Source of the DNA: UBA8337 sp965221415
GTDB lineage: Bacteria; Pseudomonadota; Alphaproteobacteria; RS24
DNA length: 64,000 bases
Reading direction: 5' to 3'
NCBI GenBank assembly: GCA_965221415.1
Contig: OZ244887.1
Location: 1,302,001-1,366,000, forward strand
In this document: positions 1 to 8,657 of the stretch, in pieces
How positions within the stretch are numbered: position 1 is the first letter of the stretch
How the letters are laid out: each line of letters starts with the position of its first letter
Made by a program: the position numbers and the translations under genes
The notes under the pieces: model-generated
Databases searched by the model: none
The model's input: only the letters and a program-made list of their open reading frames with translations
Told to the model about the DNA's origin: nothing

Positions 1-1151
1 GTTTCCCAATCTTCTGAAAGCCTGTCACTATTACAGAGCATTAACTGACTATCTGTAAGCGAACTTTCCAGCATTCCTTGAATAGCGCTGCTACGCTCTG
101 GCCAGATATGCAAATGCTCAAGCCATAGATCTGCTGCTACCTCATTACCTGATACGACAGCACGAGCTAGATTTGTAATGCTTTCGTTAAGGTGAGCCTC
201 AAATCCCTCAAATAGTCGCCCTAACTGCTTCCAGTCTTTTACCGCATCGGCTTTCATATCGAGCGATCTTTTAAGAACCCCCTCCCAACCCTCAATGACG
301 CATTTGAGGGCATTCTTGTGGTTTGTCGCATCCGTTGGGTTGGCTTTTGTTGGTGCATATATACCATGGGTTATATTGTGGCGGTCACAGGCATTATTCC
401 ACCAAGCATCAAGATAGTAATCTAGGCTGGCCTGCATCTTTAATGCATCCACAAGTCCAACATATGATTCAGTTCGCCAAAGCACATGATTACAAATATG
501 ATGAGCAAAATAACAACAGTCTTCGAAGTATTCGGAATTGCTCGCCAACCCGTCAGTCGCTGCTTTGAATTGCGAGTTATAAGATCTCACCCAATGCGTT
601 GCATAACTCTGCCAGCCTGCATATAGTTCTGCAAAATTGGATGGATTGCCGTTTTCATCTTTTGTTTCACCAACCGAGAGCATATCTTTGTGTGTCGCTA
701 ACAACTGGTTATGAATTCCTTCATAATCGCTTGGCGCGTCATTTCTAATCGCTTGCACTACCTGCTCCGATAAAGATTCAATCATGTCACCGCCGTTATT
801 TTTGCTGTCTACACTTGCGCGTTTAAATTTGAACGCACGTTTAGCAAGAAATCTTTCGAACCTAGAGAGATCCTTTTTTGCATTCCTTACGCGCAAAAGG
901 GGAGTGGCGCCCTCGTAGACCTGCCCCACTGATACGCAAAGAAATAATGTTGGCGGATTAGAATCATAGGAAGAAACACCTTCTACCCTTTCTTCGAAAT
1001 TACGTGCTTTCCACCGCTCGGCTATCGCTTTAAGCAAGCTGACATTTATGTCAGCCACTTCGTACTCACCAGCTAGAGTTCTTGTAACCACTGGTTTGCC
1101 TTCACTAACCATAAATCGATTTATGATAAATTTGGCTGCGTTTTCAGTCAT
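1..1151 (-). CDS. Unknown large soluble protein, 3' end cut by window edge
   Basis: An open minus-strand frame runs from an ATG at 1151 to base 1 without a stop: 383 codons are visible and the C-terminus lies outside the window. The start has a GGAG ribosome site (1161-1164) nine bases upstream, inside the preceding gene, and the ATG overlaps that gene's TGA by 8 nt (1144-1151), so the two are probably translationally coupled. The visible protein starts MTENAAKFII, is rich in Trp, Glu and Lys, and shows no signal peptide or membrane helix. I recognise no domain or motif. The DNA is visibly more AT-rich than the core genes to the right. It may belong to a transferred cassette with the two genes upstream. 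Function unknown; reality of the gene is well supported by length and coupling. Confidence 0.8.
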   Translation of the reverse strand, partial: MTENAAKFIINRFMVSEGKPVVTRTLAGEYEVADINVSLLKAIAERWKARNFEERVEGVSSYDSNPPTLFLCVSVGQVYEGATPLLRVRNAKKDLSRFERFLAKRAFKFKRASVDSKNNGGDMIESLSEQVVQAIRNDAPSDYEGIHNQLLATHKDMLSVGETKDENGNPSNFAELYAGWQSYATHWVRSYNSQFKAATDGLASNSEYFEDCCYFAHHICNHVLWRTESYVGLVDALKMQASLDYYLDAWWNNACDRHNITHGIYAPTKANPTDATNHKNALKCVIEGWEGVLKRSLDMKADAVKDWKQLGRLFEGFEAHLNESITNLARAVVSGNEVAADLWLEHLHIWPERSSAIQGMLESSLTDSQLMLCNSDRLSEDWE

Positions 1152-1959
1152 CAGAACGGTCTCCGATATTTGCAACACCAATTTGTGAGAGCCGTACCCC
1201 TAAATCATCTGCAAACCTTTTCTTTGATAAGGCTATATCAGACTTTTCTGTTCTATAGAAAATCACAAAAAACAACCGTGCAAATAATAGTAAATTGAGG
1301 ACAAATAGTGAAACCTGTCCAAAATAGATGGAAGTGGTTACGCGACCAAAAGCTTCGGCACTTAGTGCCACAATCAGTAGAAACAAGGAACTGACGAAAA
1401 GCGTTCGTAGCCGCCCAATTTGATATAAGTATTGCCGATTCCTGCCCTTTAGATTCTTGTCCGCTAAATCATTAAACGCTGTTAGTATCGGGACGACGAT
1501 ACCAATCAATGAGCCAATTACGGTTGCGATAAGAAAGCTAACATCCCGTGAACCAGAACAAGTATCACAATGCCCATTTTGTGCTGCAAAAAAATCAATT
1601 ACTGTTTTTATTACATCACAAATCTTAGCTTCTGAGAATCCAAGGAAGGAGGCTTTATAACAGGAAGACAACTCTACTGGCGAAAAATAGATATGCCAAA
1701 ATAAAGAGAAAAAGAAGAAAGCATATATTATGGAAATCATTAGATTCCCCGTCGCAAGAGCAATCAATCGAGCAAACCAATCCCAGTCCTCAAAAGCTTC
1801 ATTGTGTGATTGGCGGCGCAGCTCCTTTAAGCGTGCAGCAGAAAAACCTCGAGCAGTTTGTCTCCCAAAGGGAACCAACGCAAACCAAATCATCCTCATT
1901 AAGTCAAACCATGTTTGCCCTAGCCTAACGGCTCTTCTGTATTGTTCTTTAATCAACAA
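1144..1959 (-). CDS. Unknown four-helix membrane protein with cysteine-rich loop
   Basis: A 271-residue protein with four clear hydrophobic segments near residues 63-92, 140-162, 185-203 and 211-235, plus a weaker hydrophobic stretch near 18-31. The loop between helices 1 and 2 carries Cys100, Cys114, Cys131 and Cys134, the last two as a CxxC pair, which could form disulfides or bind metal if the loop is periplasmic. The C-terminal tail of about 35 residues is hydrophilic. The only in-frame starts after an upstream TAA are two adjacent TTG codons (1959 and 1956), an unusual start. It lies 18 nt after the lipoprotein gene and overlaps the next gene by 8 nt, so the three look like one operon. 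I recognise no family and assign no function. Confidence 0.75.
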   Translation of the reverse strand: MLIKEQYRRAVRLGQTWFDLMRMIWFALVPFGRQTARGFSAARLKELRRQSHNEAFEDWDWFARLIALATGNLMISIIYAFFFFSLFWHIYFSPVELSSCYKASFLGFSEAKICDVIKTVIDFFAAQNGHCDTCSGSRDVSFLIATVIGSLIGIVVPILTAFNDLADKNLKGRNRQYLYQIGRLRTLFVSSLFLLIVALSAEAFGRVTTSIYFGQVSLFVLNLLLFARLFFVIFYRTEKSDIALSKKRFADDLGVRLSQIGVANIGDRSDD

Positions 1960-1977
1960 ACACCACCGTTACTAGCG

Positions 1978-2343
1978 CTAACATTTCCTAAGTCTCCTTT
2001 CGGTTTCAGCGGATGATAGGACAAAAGTCCTACTTCCAAACGAGCCGAGCCTATAAATGATTTTCGTCCCATCGTCGCTTCGAATAACTTCAATTAGAAA
2101 ATCAACTCCCACAGTATGGGATGCAATAATCCAGCCATCTGCTGTAGGATGACGCAATCTACTGAGCTGTATGTGTACGTCAGAGAAACTACGGATCACG
2201 CACGACTCTGCCTTCTCAAGGGGTGATTTCGTGTGCAAAACAAATTCTGCCTCGTCGTTAAGCACGTCCTGCACTGTCATTACGCACCCCGCCACAAGCC
2301 CTGCTATGAGGACAACAAAAACCTTAGTTCGTAAAAAATTCAT
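1978..2343 (-). CDS. Small predicted lipoprotein of unknown function
   Basis: A 121-residue protein with a short basic N-terminus, a hydrophobic core and a lipobox ending VAGC, with the lipidated cysteine at residue 20. This predicts export and anchoring in a membrane. The rest is a compact domain without a motif I recognise. A purine-rich AAAGGAAAG precedes the ATG at 2343. It is the first gene after tRNA-Leu on the same strand and seems to begin an operon with the membrane protein and the large soluble protein downstream. Lipoprotein, membrane protein and cytoplasmic protein could form one envelope-spanning assembly, but that is inference from order alone. Confidence 0.75.
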   Translation of the reverse strand: MNFLRTKVFVVLIAGLVAGCVMTVQDVLNDEAEFVLHTKSPLEKAESCVIRSFSDVHIQLSRLRHPTADGWIIASHTVGVDFLIEVIRSDDGTKIIYRLGSFGSRTFVLSSAETERRLRKC

Positions 2344-2383
2344 TGCACTTTCCTTTTTGTTTTTAGCGGTTCTAGCCGACTTC

Positions 2384-2419
2384 GGGGCTTCGCCCCTGCG
2401 CTGGCCGACTACGAGTCGG
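2384..2419 (-). other. Two short hairpins just 3' of tRNA-Leu
   Basis: Immediately after the encoded CCA of the tRNA lie an inverted repeat CCGACT-ACG-AGTCGG (2405-2419) and a second, GGGGC-TTC-GCCCC (2384-2396). Neither is followed on the minus strand by a real T-run, so they may be processing or attenuation structures rather than a clean terminator. The lipoprotein gene starts 40 nt further on and may be partly cotranscribed with the tRNA. Confidence 0.5.
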
Positions 2420-2507
2420 TGGTGGCCTCGGACGGACTCGAACCGTCACGCCCTATTCGGGCCGCAGATTTTAAGTCTGCTGTGTCTACCAATTCCACCA
2501 CGAGGCC
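2420..2507 (-). tRNA. tRNA-Leu (anticodon UAA)
   Basis: Read on the minus strand, the sequence folds as a class II tRNA. The acceptor stem is GGCCTCG (from 2507) paired with CGAGGCC (2430-2424). The D-loop region contains GGTGGAATTGG, the anticodon arm is GCAGA-CTTAAAA-TCTGC giving anticodon TAA, a long variable arm follows, and the T-arm contains GGTTCGAGTCC. Discriminator A and an encoded CCA end at 2420. The 3' end faces the accessory genes at 1-2343, the usual orientation of a tRNA used as an integration site. Confidence 0.95.
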
Positions 2508-2549
2508 GTACGCAAAGTCGGCTTTCTATAGCATAGATTGACACCTTGT

Positions 2550-3650
2550 TTAGCGCGAAATCTCATCAAATTTCATCGTTTCACCAATTTTCATAACCCG
2601 CGCCTGATTGCCCCCCGCAGAAATAAAGCGTTGACGTGGCTCATCAAATGGCTCGAAAGATAAAATAAACGTGCCCCAATGCATCGGAACCATCCGCTTG
2701 CAGCCAACATCACGACCCATCGCAATCCCACCTTCGGGATCCATATGCGCACCGCGCATAATCTCGCGCGGCTCGTAAGCACCGATGCTCATCAGACCGA
2801 GGTCGCAACCGCCGTGCGTCGTCGTCATATGCGCGCCGATTTCCTTAAATAACGTGTCGTGGACTTCCGTGTCGCCGGTGTGAAACACTGACCGTTCCCC
2901 CACCGAAAAGCCGTAGCTCATCCACAATGTGCGGTTGCCATCGAATGGCGTGCGGTTCGACCAATGCACCGCCGGATACGCTGTCAGGCGAAACGCGCTC
3001 GCGCCATCAGACTTCGGCGACACGACGACCTCATCATACCAATCGACTTCATGCACTGTGCCGAACCCTCGGCTGGTGAAGTAATGCCCTAGCCCGAGCG
3101 GTGCAATCGCGGTGATATTCTGCTTATTCGGCAGCTTGTCGAGCGTCTCCGTATCGAGATGGTCGTAATGCGCATGGCTAACCACCACCACATCAATCGG
3201 CGGCAGGTCTTCAATGAAAAGTCCAGGCGGCAGCAGTCGCTTCGGCCCCGCAAACGAAAACGGACTCGCCCGACGCGCAAAAACAGGGTCGGTGAGAATA
3301 TTCATCCCATCAAGCCGCACCAGAAAAGTCGCGTGACCAATCCAGCTGATGGAATCAGCGTCGCCCATCGCCGCCAGTTGAGCTTTGGCCGTCTCACGCG
3401 ACACCATATGCTCGGTCGGAATATTTACATTGCTTTGCGTTAGCGTGCGCCATACCACGTTGAAAAGAAACGACATGCGCGAACCGCTCGGTGCGCCGCG
3501 CGCTATACTATTAGGCGGATTGCGAAAGCCGTTCTCAAGATGATGATACGGTGCATCGCCCTTCAAAGGCTTGCCCGGCCCGCTACACGAGGCCAACCAC
3601 AAGCCCAATCCAACCACCACAATCAATCCTGTTAGCGCCGACATATTCAT
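2550..3650 (-). CDS. Lipoprotein metallo-beta-lactamase-fold hydrolase (NAPE-PLD/UlaG-like)
   Basis: A zinc hydrolase of the COG2220 branch of the metallo-beta-lactamase fold, which includes NAPE-hydrolysing phospholipase D. The signature HAHYDHLD is present, preceded by SWIGHATFLV and NILTDPVF, with later metal ligands in HTGDTEVHD and PMHWGTF. The N-terminus is a lipoprotein signal ending LASC (Cys22 when read from the ATG at 3650), so the enzyme is probably membrane-anchored outside the cytoplasm. Starts at a GTG (3659), ATG (3650) and ATG (3644) are all possible; I chose 3650 for its spacing from GGGTGAG. About 366 residues, normal for the family. The substrate cannot be told from sequence; a phospholipid or N-acyl phospholipid is one possibility. 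Confidence 0.85.
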   Translation of the reverse strand: MNMSALTGLIVVVGLGLWLASCSGPGKPLKGDAPYHHLENGFRNPPNSIARGAPSGSRMSFLFNVVWRTLTQSNVNIPTEHMVSRETAKAQLAAMGDADSISWIGHATFLVRLDGMNILTDPVFARRASPFSFAGPKRLLPPGLFIEDLPPIDVVVVSHAHYDHLDTETLDKLPNKQNITAIAPLGLGHYFTSRGFGTVHEVDWYDEVVVSPKSDGASAFRLTAYPAVHWSNRTPFDGNRTLWMSYGFSVGERSVFHTGDTEVHDTLFKEIGAHMTTTHGGCDLGLMSIGAYEPREIMRGAHMDPEGGIAMGRDVGCKRMVPMHWGTFILSFEPFDEPRQRFISAGGNQARVMKIGETMKFDEISR

Positions 3651-3683
3651 ATCTCTCACCCATTGCTAAACTATCCGACAATG

Positions 3684-3712
3684 AAAAACGGCGACCCAAA
3701 GAGCCGCCGTTA
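3684..3712 (-). terminator. Rho-independent terminator after the small exported protein gene
   Basis: On the minus strand AACGGCG pairs with CGCCGTT around an 11-nt loop and the 3' arm runs directly into a T5 tract. It lies 22 nt beyond the stop codon at 3734 and before the lipoprotein hydrolase gene, so it ends the upstream transcript. Confidence 0.8.
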
Positions 3713-3733
3713 AATCATTCAGCTTGGATAGCC

Positions 3734-3979
3734 TTAGTTATCCAGACCTTGCCATACTGGCCAGCATTTGCGACCCGCTTTTTTCGCGAGTGCCGCCTGC
3801 GCAGCTTTGGCGGTGTCCCCATTTTGCGAAGCTGAGTAGTCAGCTTTGCCAGTACACCATACGTAGAATTTGTGGCTACCCGCTTGCGACATAGCGTCGA
3901 AGCTTGAATCCATAGCGATAGCGGTGCTTGGCAGTGCGAAAGCAGCAGCCAGAACCAATGCAGATAGAGTCTTTTTCAT
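3734..3979 (-). CDS. Small exported protein, 81 aa, unknown function
   Basis: Begins MKKTLSALVL with a textbook Sec signal peptide, probably cleaved after AIA near residue 22, leaving a mature protein of about 59 residues. The mature part has two cysteines, in WCTG and KCWPVW, which could form one disulfide in the periplasm. The ATG at 3979 has an AGGAGA ribosome site 7-8 nt upstream; a longer in-frame reading from 4018 lacks these features. It is a single-gene unit closed by its own terminator. I recognise no family; a small periplasmic or secreted protein is all that can be said. Confidence 0.8.
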   Translation of the reverse strand: MKKTLSALVLAAAFALPSTAIAMDSSFDAMSQAGSHKFYVWCTGKADYSASQNGDTAKAAQAALAKKAGRKCWPVWQGLDN

Positions 3980-4047
3980 CAATTTATCTCCTCTTTTGAT
4001 AAAACCACCTTGGCGCACTCACCCGCCAATTAAAACTAAAAAAAGTG

Positions 4048-4839
4048 TTAAGTTTTACTTCTCACCCCTTCATCGCGGGGCGGACGGTCAATCAGCGCCA
4101 TGCCCATCTCGCCGAACAATGCCTTCACGGCTTGCTCTACCGTGGCGAGGGCGGCCAAATCCGTGCCGCGCGCGACCACAGAAACACCCGCGCCATCTGC
4201 CCCATAAAACGGATACAGCCCGATGGACACTTGCGGATGCGCGTCTTGCAACGCCTCCATCGCCGCGGCAATCGAGCCTTCTGGCACTTGTGCGGTGATA
4301 GTCACCGATGATAATTTCTCCCCGCCTTTAAGCGTCGGCAGGATATTTTCCATCATCGCCTGCATGATTTTCGGCACACCCGCCATCACATGAACATTCT
4401 CGATACGAAACCCCGGCGCGGTCGACACGGGATTATCAATCAATGATGCGCCCGCAGGAATCCGCGCCATGCGCGCACGCGCCGCGTTAAACTCTATATT
4501 TTGCGTCGCGTAATGCGCCTCCAACAATTGCACCGCGAGGGGGTGCATCTCCAACGCCACACCAAAGGCAGCGGCGATGCAATCCGCCGTGATGTCGTCA
4601 TGGGTCGGGCCGATACCGCCCGTGGTGAACACATATGTATATTTTTCCCGCAGCTCATTTACCGCGGCGACCACCTCGTCCATTTCATCGGGGACGATGC
4701 GCACCTCGCGCATATCGACCCCTATGTCGCCGAGTCCTTTGGCCACAAAGGCGAGATTTTTGTCTTGCGTACGCCCCGACAAGACTTCATTGCCAATAAT
4801 CAGCATGGCGGCGGTAACGGGTGGGTTGGATTTTGCCAT
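4048..4839 (-). CDS. CinA N-terminal / MoCF-type molybdopterin-binding domain protein
   Basis: A 263-residue protein starting MAKSNPPVTAAMLIIGNEV, matching the competence/damage-inducible A domain (COG1058), which shares its fold with MogA and MoeA. TTGGIGPTHDDIT is the characteristic nucleotide- or pterin-binding loop, and GNEVLSGRTQDKN is the family N-terminal motif. The C-terminal deamidase half of full-length CinA (about 400 residues) is absent; this short form is usual in alphaproteobacteria. AGGAGA sits 7 nt before the ATG. In related proteins the domain hydrolyses ADP-ribose or pyridine-nucleotide derivatives, so NAD by-product clearance is possible but not shown here. It is divergent from map. 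Confidence 0.88.
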   Translation of the reverse strand: MAKSNPPVTAAMLIIGNEVLSGRTQDKNLAFVAKGLGDIGVDMREVRIVPDEMDEVVAAVNELREKYTYVFTTGGIGPTHDDITADCIAAAFGVALEMHPLAVQLLEAHYATQNIEFNAARARMARIPAGASLIDNPVSTAPGFRIENVHVMAGVPKIMQAMMENILPTLKGGEKLSSVTITAQVPEGSIAAAMEALQDAHPQVSIGLYPFYGADGAGVSVVARGTDLAALATVEQAVKALFGEMGMALIDRPPRDEGVRSKT

Positions 4840-4946
4840 AAACTATCTCCTGCGCGGCAATTTAGAGCGCAATGACAAATTTACAACCCGTCTTATTATC
4901 GACATACGCCCCACCCATGTGCTATTTCAACAGAAGGAGCTAAACG

Positions 4947-5777
4947 ATGAATTTTGTAGACGCGCAGCGAACGCCTCTGAGAAACACAGGACAAATTAAA
5001 ATCCACAACGCGGCGGATTTTGAAGGCATGCGCGCGGTTGGCCAAAAGGCAGCACACACGCTCGATTTACTGGGCGAGTTCGTCCAAGTCGGTGTCACCA
5101 CGCAGTTTCTTGACGATAAGGCTGTCGAAATTATGCGCGATTTGGATGCCATCCCCGCCCCGTTAAATTATCGCGGCTTTCGCAAATCAATTTGCACATC
5201 GATAAACCATGTCGTTTGCCATGGTATTCCAAGCAATAAAGCTTTGCGCGAAGGCGACATTATGAATGTCGATGTGACCCTCTGCTTTGAAGGCTGGCAC
5301 GGCGACCATAGCCGCATGTATAAGGCGGGTGAGACCTCTGTGAAAGCTGAAAAGCTGATGGATGTGACCTATGATGCGATGATGCAGGGTATTCAAATCA
5401 CCAAGCCCGGTGTTACTTTGGGCGATATTGGGTTTGCGATACAGTCTTATGCAGAATTAAACCGCATGTCGGTGGTGCGCGATTTTTGCGGACATGGGTT
5501 GGGGCGGATTTTCCATGATGTGCCGAATATTTTGCATTATGGTCGTCAGGGTGAAGGGCTGACTTTGCGCGAGGGGATGTTTTTTACCATTGAGCCGATG
5601 CTCAATTTAGGCAAAACGGCGGTAAAAATTCTCGGCGATGGCTGGACAGCCGTAACCCGCGACCGTACCCTATCAGCGCAATTTGAACACTCGGTCGGGG
5701 TGACAGCAACTGGCTGCGAAATTTTCACCAAATCACTCAATGGCAGCGATACGCCACACAGAAATTCCGCCAGTTAA
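4947..5777 (+). CDS. map: Type I methionine aminopeptidase
   Basis: Removes the initiator methionine from nascent proteins in the cytoplasm. The pita-bread fold ligands are visible: His in CHGIPSNKAL, the Asp pair in MNVDVTLCFEGWHGDHSRM, His in GHGLGRIFHD, Glu in FTIEPML and Glu in QFEHSVGV. At 276 residues it is slightly longer than the usual 250-265, with a short N-terminal extension. AGAAGGAGC precedes the ATG at 4947. radC follows after 12 nt, a pairing common in alphaproteobacteria. Confidence 0.97.
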   Translation: MNFVDAQRTPLRNTGQIKIHNAADFEGMRAVGQKAAHTLDLLGEFVQVGVTTQFLDDKAVEIMRDLDAIPAPLNYRGFRKSICTSINHVVCHGIPSNKALREGDIMNVDVTLCFEGWHGDHSRMYKAGETSVKAEKLMDVTYDAMMQGIQITKPGVTLGDIGFAIQSYAELNRMSVVRDFCGHGLGRIFHDVPNILHYGRQGEGLTLREGMFFTIEPMLNLGKTAVKILGDGWTAVTRDRTLSAQFEHSVGVTATGCEIFTKSLNGSDTPHRNSAS

Positions 5778-5789
5778 AAAGGAAATAGG

Positions 5790-6503
5790 GTGCAAGAAAA
5801 ACCAACAAAACCGCCCCCAAAGAAACCACCTAAGAATTATCGCGAGGGACATCGGCAACGGCTTCGCGAACGCTTGCGCAAGGGCGATTTCGACGCGATG
5901 CCCGATTATGAATTACTCGAATTGGTTTTGTTTCGCGCCATTCCGCGCCGCGATGTGAAAGAGTTAGCGCATCAATTAATCGACCAGTTTGGCGACTTAT
6001 CGGCTGTGCTTGCTGCGCCTGCCGAAGAGCTTACCGAGATAAAAGGCATTACTGAGCGTGTCGTTGCTGAGTTTTTGACCATACGTGCTGCGGCGTTACG
6101 CTTTGGTCAGTCGAAAATGCTGCATCGTGAGGTCTTGGCCAATTGGGATGATTTGGTGATTTATTGCCGCACGAAAATGGCCGAAAACACGGTTGAAGAG
6201 TTTCATGTGCTGTTTCTGGATAAACAAAACCGCATCATTGCCGATGAGGTGATGGGGCGTGGCACGGTTGACCACACGCCAGTTTATCCACGCGAAGTTA
6301 TCAAACGCGCTTTGACGCTGAATGCCACGGCGCTCATCATCGCGCATAATCATCCAAGCGGCGACCCGTCGCCATCGCGCGCCGATATTGAAATGACCAA
6401 TCGGCTGCGCGACTTGGCCAATGGCTTTAACATTGCGCTGCACGACCATCTTGTCGTTGCGCGTGGCGAAGTATTGAGTTTTAAAGAAAAAGGTCTGCTA
6501 TGA
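5790..6503 (+). CDS. radC: RadC-family JAMM/MPN domain protein
   Basis: 237 residues: a helix-hairpin-helix-like N-terminal half followed by the MPN domain. The JAMM motif HNHPSGDPSPSRAD (about residues 186-199) supplies the zinc-binding His-x-His and Asp. The start is a GTG at 5790 with AAGGAAA upstream; no better ATG exists in frame. RadC proteins were once thought to act in DNA repair, but this has not held up in general and their substrate is unknown. It sits between map and purB on the same strand and is probably cotranscribed with map. Confidence 0.93.
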   Translation: MQEKPTKPPPKKPPKNYREGHRQRLRERLRKGDFDAMPDYELLELVLFRAIPRRDVKELAHQLIDQFGDLSAVLAAPAEELTEIKGITERVVAEFLTIRAAALRFGQSKMLHREVLANWDDLVIYCRTKMAENTVEEFHVLFLDKQNRIIADEVMGRGTVDHTPVYPREVIKRALTLNATALIIAHNHPSGDPSPSRADIEMTNRLRDLANGFNIALHDHLVVARGEVLSFKEKGLL

Positions 6504-6534
6504 GTCCCCCATCATTATCAAAGGAGATTTGCGA

Positions 6535-7821
6535 ATGATACCCCGTTATGCTCGCCCTGAAATGACCGCCCTTTGGGAGGCCGAAAGCCGTTTCTCAATT
6601 TGGCTGGAAATCGAAACGCATGCCATGGATGCCATGGTGAAACTGGGCATTGTCCCCGCAGAAGCCGCCAAGACTGTGCGCGAAAAGGGCAATTTCGATG
6701 TCGCCCGCATTGATGAGATTGAGCGCGAAGTCAAACACGACGTTATCGCTTTTTTGACCAGTCTGGCGGAGCATGTCGGCCCCGAAGCGCGTTTCGTGCA
6801 TCAGGGCATGACTTCATCGGATGTGCTGGATACGTGCTTCAATGTGCAATTGGTGCGCGCTAGCGATATTCTGCGTCAAGATATGGATGATTTGCTCGCC
6901 GCGCTTAAAAAACGCGCCATGGAGCATAAAATGTCGGCCTGTATTGGCCGCAGTCATGGGATTCATGCCGAACCGACGACATTTGGTCTGAAATTGGCGC
7001 AAGCCTATGCCGAGTTCGACCGTTGCCGTGACCGTCTGATGGCCGCGCGCAAAGAAATCGCGACTTGCGCTATTTCGGGGGCGGTCGGCACTTTCGCCAA
7101 TATCGACCCGAGCGTCGAGGCGCATGTCGCCAAAGCGATGGGGCTGGAAATCGAACCCGTTTCCACACAAGTTATCCCGCGCGACCGCCACGCGATGTTT
7201 TTTGCCACTTTGGGTGTCATTGCCTCGTCGGTCGAACGCCTCGCTGTCGAAATACGCCATTTGCAACGCACCGAAGTATTGGAGGCAGAAGAATATTTCT
7301 CGGAAGGCCAAAAAGGCTCATCCGCCATGCCGCACAAGCGCAATCCAGTGCTGACCGAAAACCTGACAGGACTGGCGCGTCTGGTGCGGGGCATGGCGAT
7401 GCCCGCCATGGAGAACGTCGCGCTGTGGCACGAGCGCGATATTTCGCACTCGTCTGTGGAGCGCATGATTGGCCCCGATGCGACCATCACGCTCGACTTC
7501 GCACTGGTGCGCCTGACCAATGTGGTTGATAATCTGATGGTCTATCCAGACCGCATGCAAGCCAATCTCGATAAGCTCGGCGGGCTGGTACATTCGCAGC
7601 GCGTGCTTTTGGCACTGACCCAAGCAGGAGTCAGCCGCGAAGACGCATATCGCCTCGTGCAACGCAACGCCATGCCGGTTTGGCAGGGCGAAGGTCAATT
7701 TTTAGATTTGTTAAAAGCTGATAAAGAAGTCGTGTTGAGCGACAGCGAACTCGACGCTTTGTTTGACCTCGACTACCACTTCAAACATGTCGATACGATT
7801 TTTAATCGCGTGTTTGGCTAA
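6535..7821 (+). CDS. purB: Adenylosuccinate lyase
   Basis: Catalyses two fumarate-releasing steps of purine synthesis: SAICAR to AICAR, and adenylosuccinate to AMP. The superfamily signature GSSAMPHKRNP is intact, as are TSSDVLDT and the catalytic-His segment GRSHGIHAEP. I use the ATG at 6535 (MIPRYARPEM), 8 nt after AAGGAG; a TTG two codons earlier is less likely. 428 residues is typical of the short bacterial PurB. It opens a run of purine genes (purB, purC, purS, purQ, purL) on one strand. Confidence 0.97.
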   Translation: MIPRYARPEMTALWEAESRFSIWLEIETHAMDAMVKLGIVPAEAAKTVREKGNFDVARIDEIEREVKHDVIAFLTSLAEHVGPEARFVHQGMTSSDVLDTCFNVQLVRASDILRQDMDDLLAALKKRAMEHKMSACIGRSHGIHAEPTTFGLKLAQAYAEFDRCRDRLMAARKEIATCAISGAVGTFANIDPSVEAHVAKAMGLEIEPVSTQVIPRDRHAMFFATLGVIASSVERLAVEIRHLQRTEVLEAEEYFSEGQKGSSAMPHKRNPVLTENLTGLARLVRGMAMPAMENVALWHERDISHSSVERMIGPDATITLDFALVRLTNVVDNLMVYPDRMQANLDKLGGLVHSQRVLLALTQAGVSREDAYRLVQRNAMPVWQGEGQFLDLLKADKEVVLSDSELDALFDLDYHFKHVDTIFNRVFG

Positions 7822-7884
7822 AGACTATCGAAGGGTTTGCGAGAATCACGTACACCCTTTATCCTAAGGTTATGGAGACGCAAA

Positions 7885-8649
7885 ATGTCGAAACGTCGTC
7901 GCATCTATGAGGGCAAAGCGAAAATCCTCTATGAAGGCCCCGAGCCGGGGACGCTCGTGCAACATTTCAAAGACGACGCCACCGCCTTTAACGCCGAAAA
8001 ACACGAAGTCATTGAAGGCAAGGGTGTTCTCAACCATCGCATTTCGGAACATATATTCCAACGGCTCGAAGATATCGGCGTGCCGACCCATTTTATTAAA
8101 TCGCTCAATATGCGCGAGCAATTGGTGCGCGAAGTCGAGATTATTCCGCTTGAAGTCGTGGTGCGCAATATCGCGGCGGGGTCGCTGGTCAAACGCCTCG
8201 GCTTGGACGAAGGCGCGCGCCTGCCCCGCCCCTTGGTTGAGTTCTACTATAAAGACGACGCGCTCGGCGACCCGCTTGTCGGCGATGACCATATCGCGGT
8301 ATTTGGCTGGGCGAGCGCACAAGAAATCGACGAGATTGTCGCCCTCGCGTTGCGCATTAATGACCATATGAGTGGCATGTTTCAGGCGGTCAATATTCGC
8401 CTTGTTGATTTCAAATTAGAGTTTGGCCGCGTCTGGGAGGGTGACACTCAACGTATTGTTTTAGCTGATGAAATCAGCCCCGACAGTTGCCGCTTATGGG
8501 ATGTGAGGTCGGGCGAAAAACTCGATAAAGACCGCTTCCGCCAAGACTTAGGCGGCATGGTCGAAGCCTATCAGGAGGTCGCGCATCGGCTCGGCTTGGT
8601 GGACAAAAACAAACCAGAAAAGGGCGCGGGCCCAAAACTTGTGAGTTAG
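7885..8649 (+). CDS. purC: SAICAR synthetase (phosphoribosylaminoimidazole-succinocarboxamide synthase)
   Basis: ATP-dependent ligation of CAIR with aspartate, making the substrate of PurB encoded just upstream. The N-terminus MSKRRRIYEGKAKILYEG and segments such as FYKDDALGDPLVGDDH-like YYKDDALGDPLVGDDHI are characteristic of PurC. I start at the ATG at 7885, with GGAG seven to eight bases upstream; an upstream in-frame start would add 16 atypical residues. 254 residues, normal. purS begins 8 nt after the stop. Confidence 0.97.
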   Translation: MSKRRRIYEGKAKILYEGPEPGTLVQHFKDDATAFNAEKHEVIEGKGVLNHRISEHIFQRLEDIGVPTHFIKSLNMREQLVREVEIIPLEVVVRNIAAGSLVKRLGLDEGARLPRPLVEFYYKDDALGDPLVGDDHIAVFGWASAQEIDEIVALALRINDHMSGMFQAVNIRLVDFKLEFGRVWEGDTQRIVLADEISPDSCRLWDVRSGEKLDKDRFRQDLGGMVEAYQEVAHRLGLVDKNKPEKGAGPKLVS

Positions 8650-8657
8650 GAAGTGCG

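Noticed and set aside
323..568. An 81-codon plus-strand frame in the first kilobase
   Set aside because: It lies wholly inside the coupled minus-strand frame 1-1151, which is longer, has a ribosome site and overlaps its upstream gene. The plus frame has no ribosome site and no recognisable protein features.
1..2500. Direct repeat of the tRNA 3' end as an att site inside the window
   Set aside because: I looked for a second copy of the 2420-2440 sequence and saw none; if an island exists its other end is outside.
2171..2536. A plus-strand frame spanning the lipoprotein gene and the tRNA
   Set aside because: It runs through the complement of a complete tRNA-Leu and a lipoprotein gene with a good lipobox; it is a shadow.
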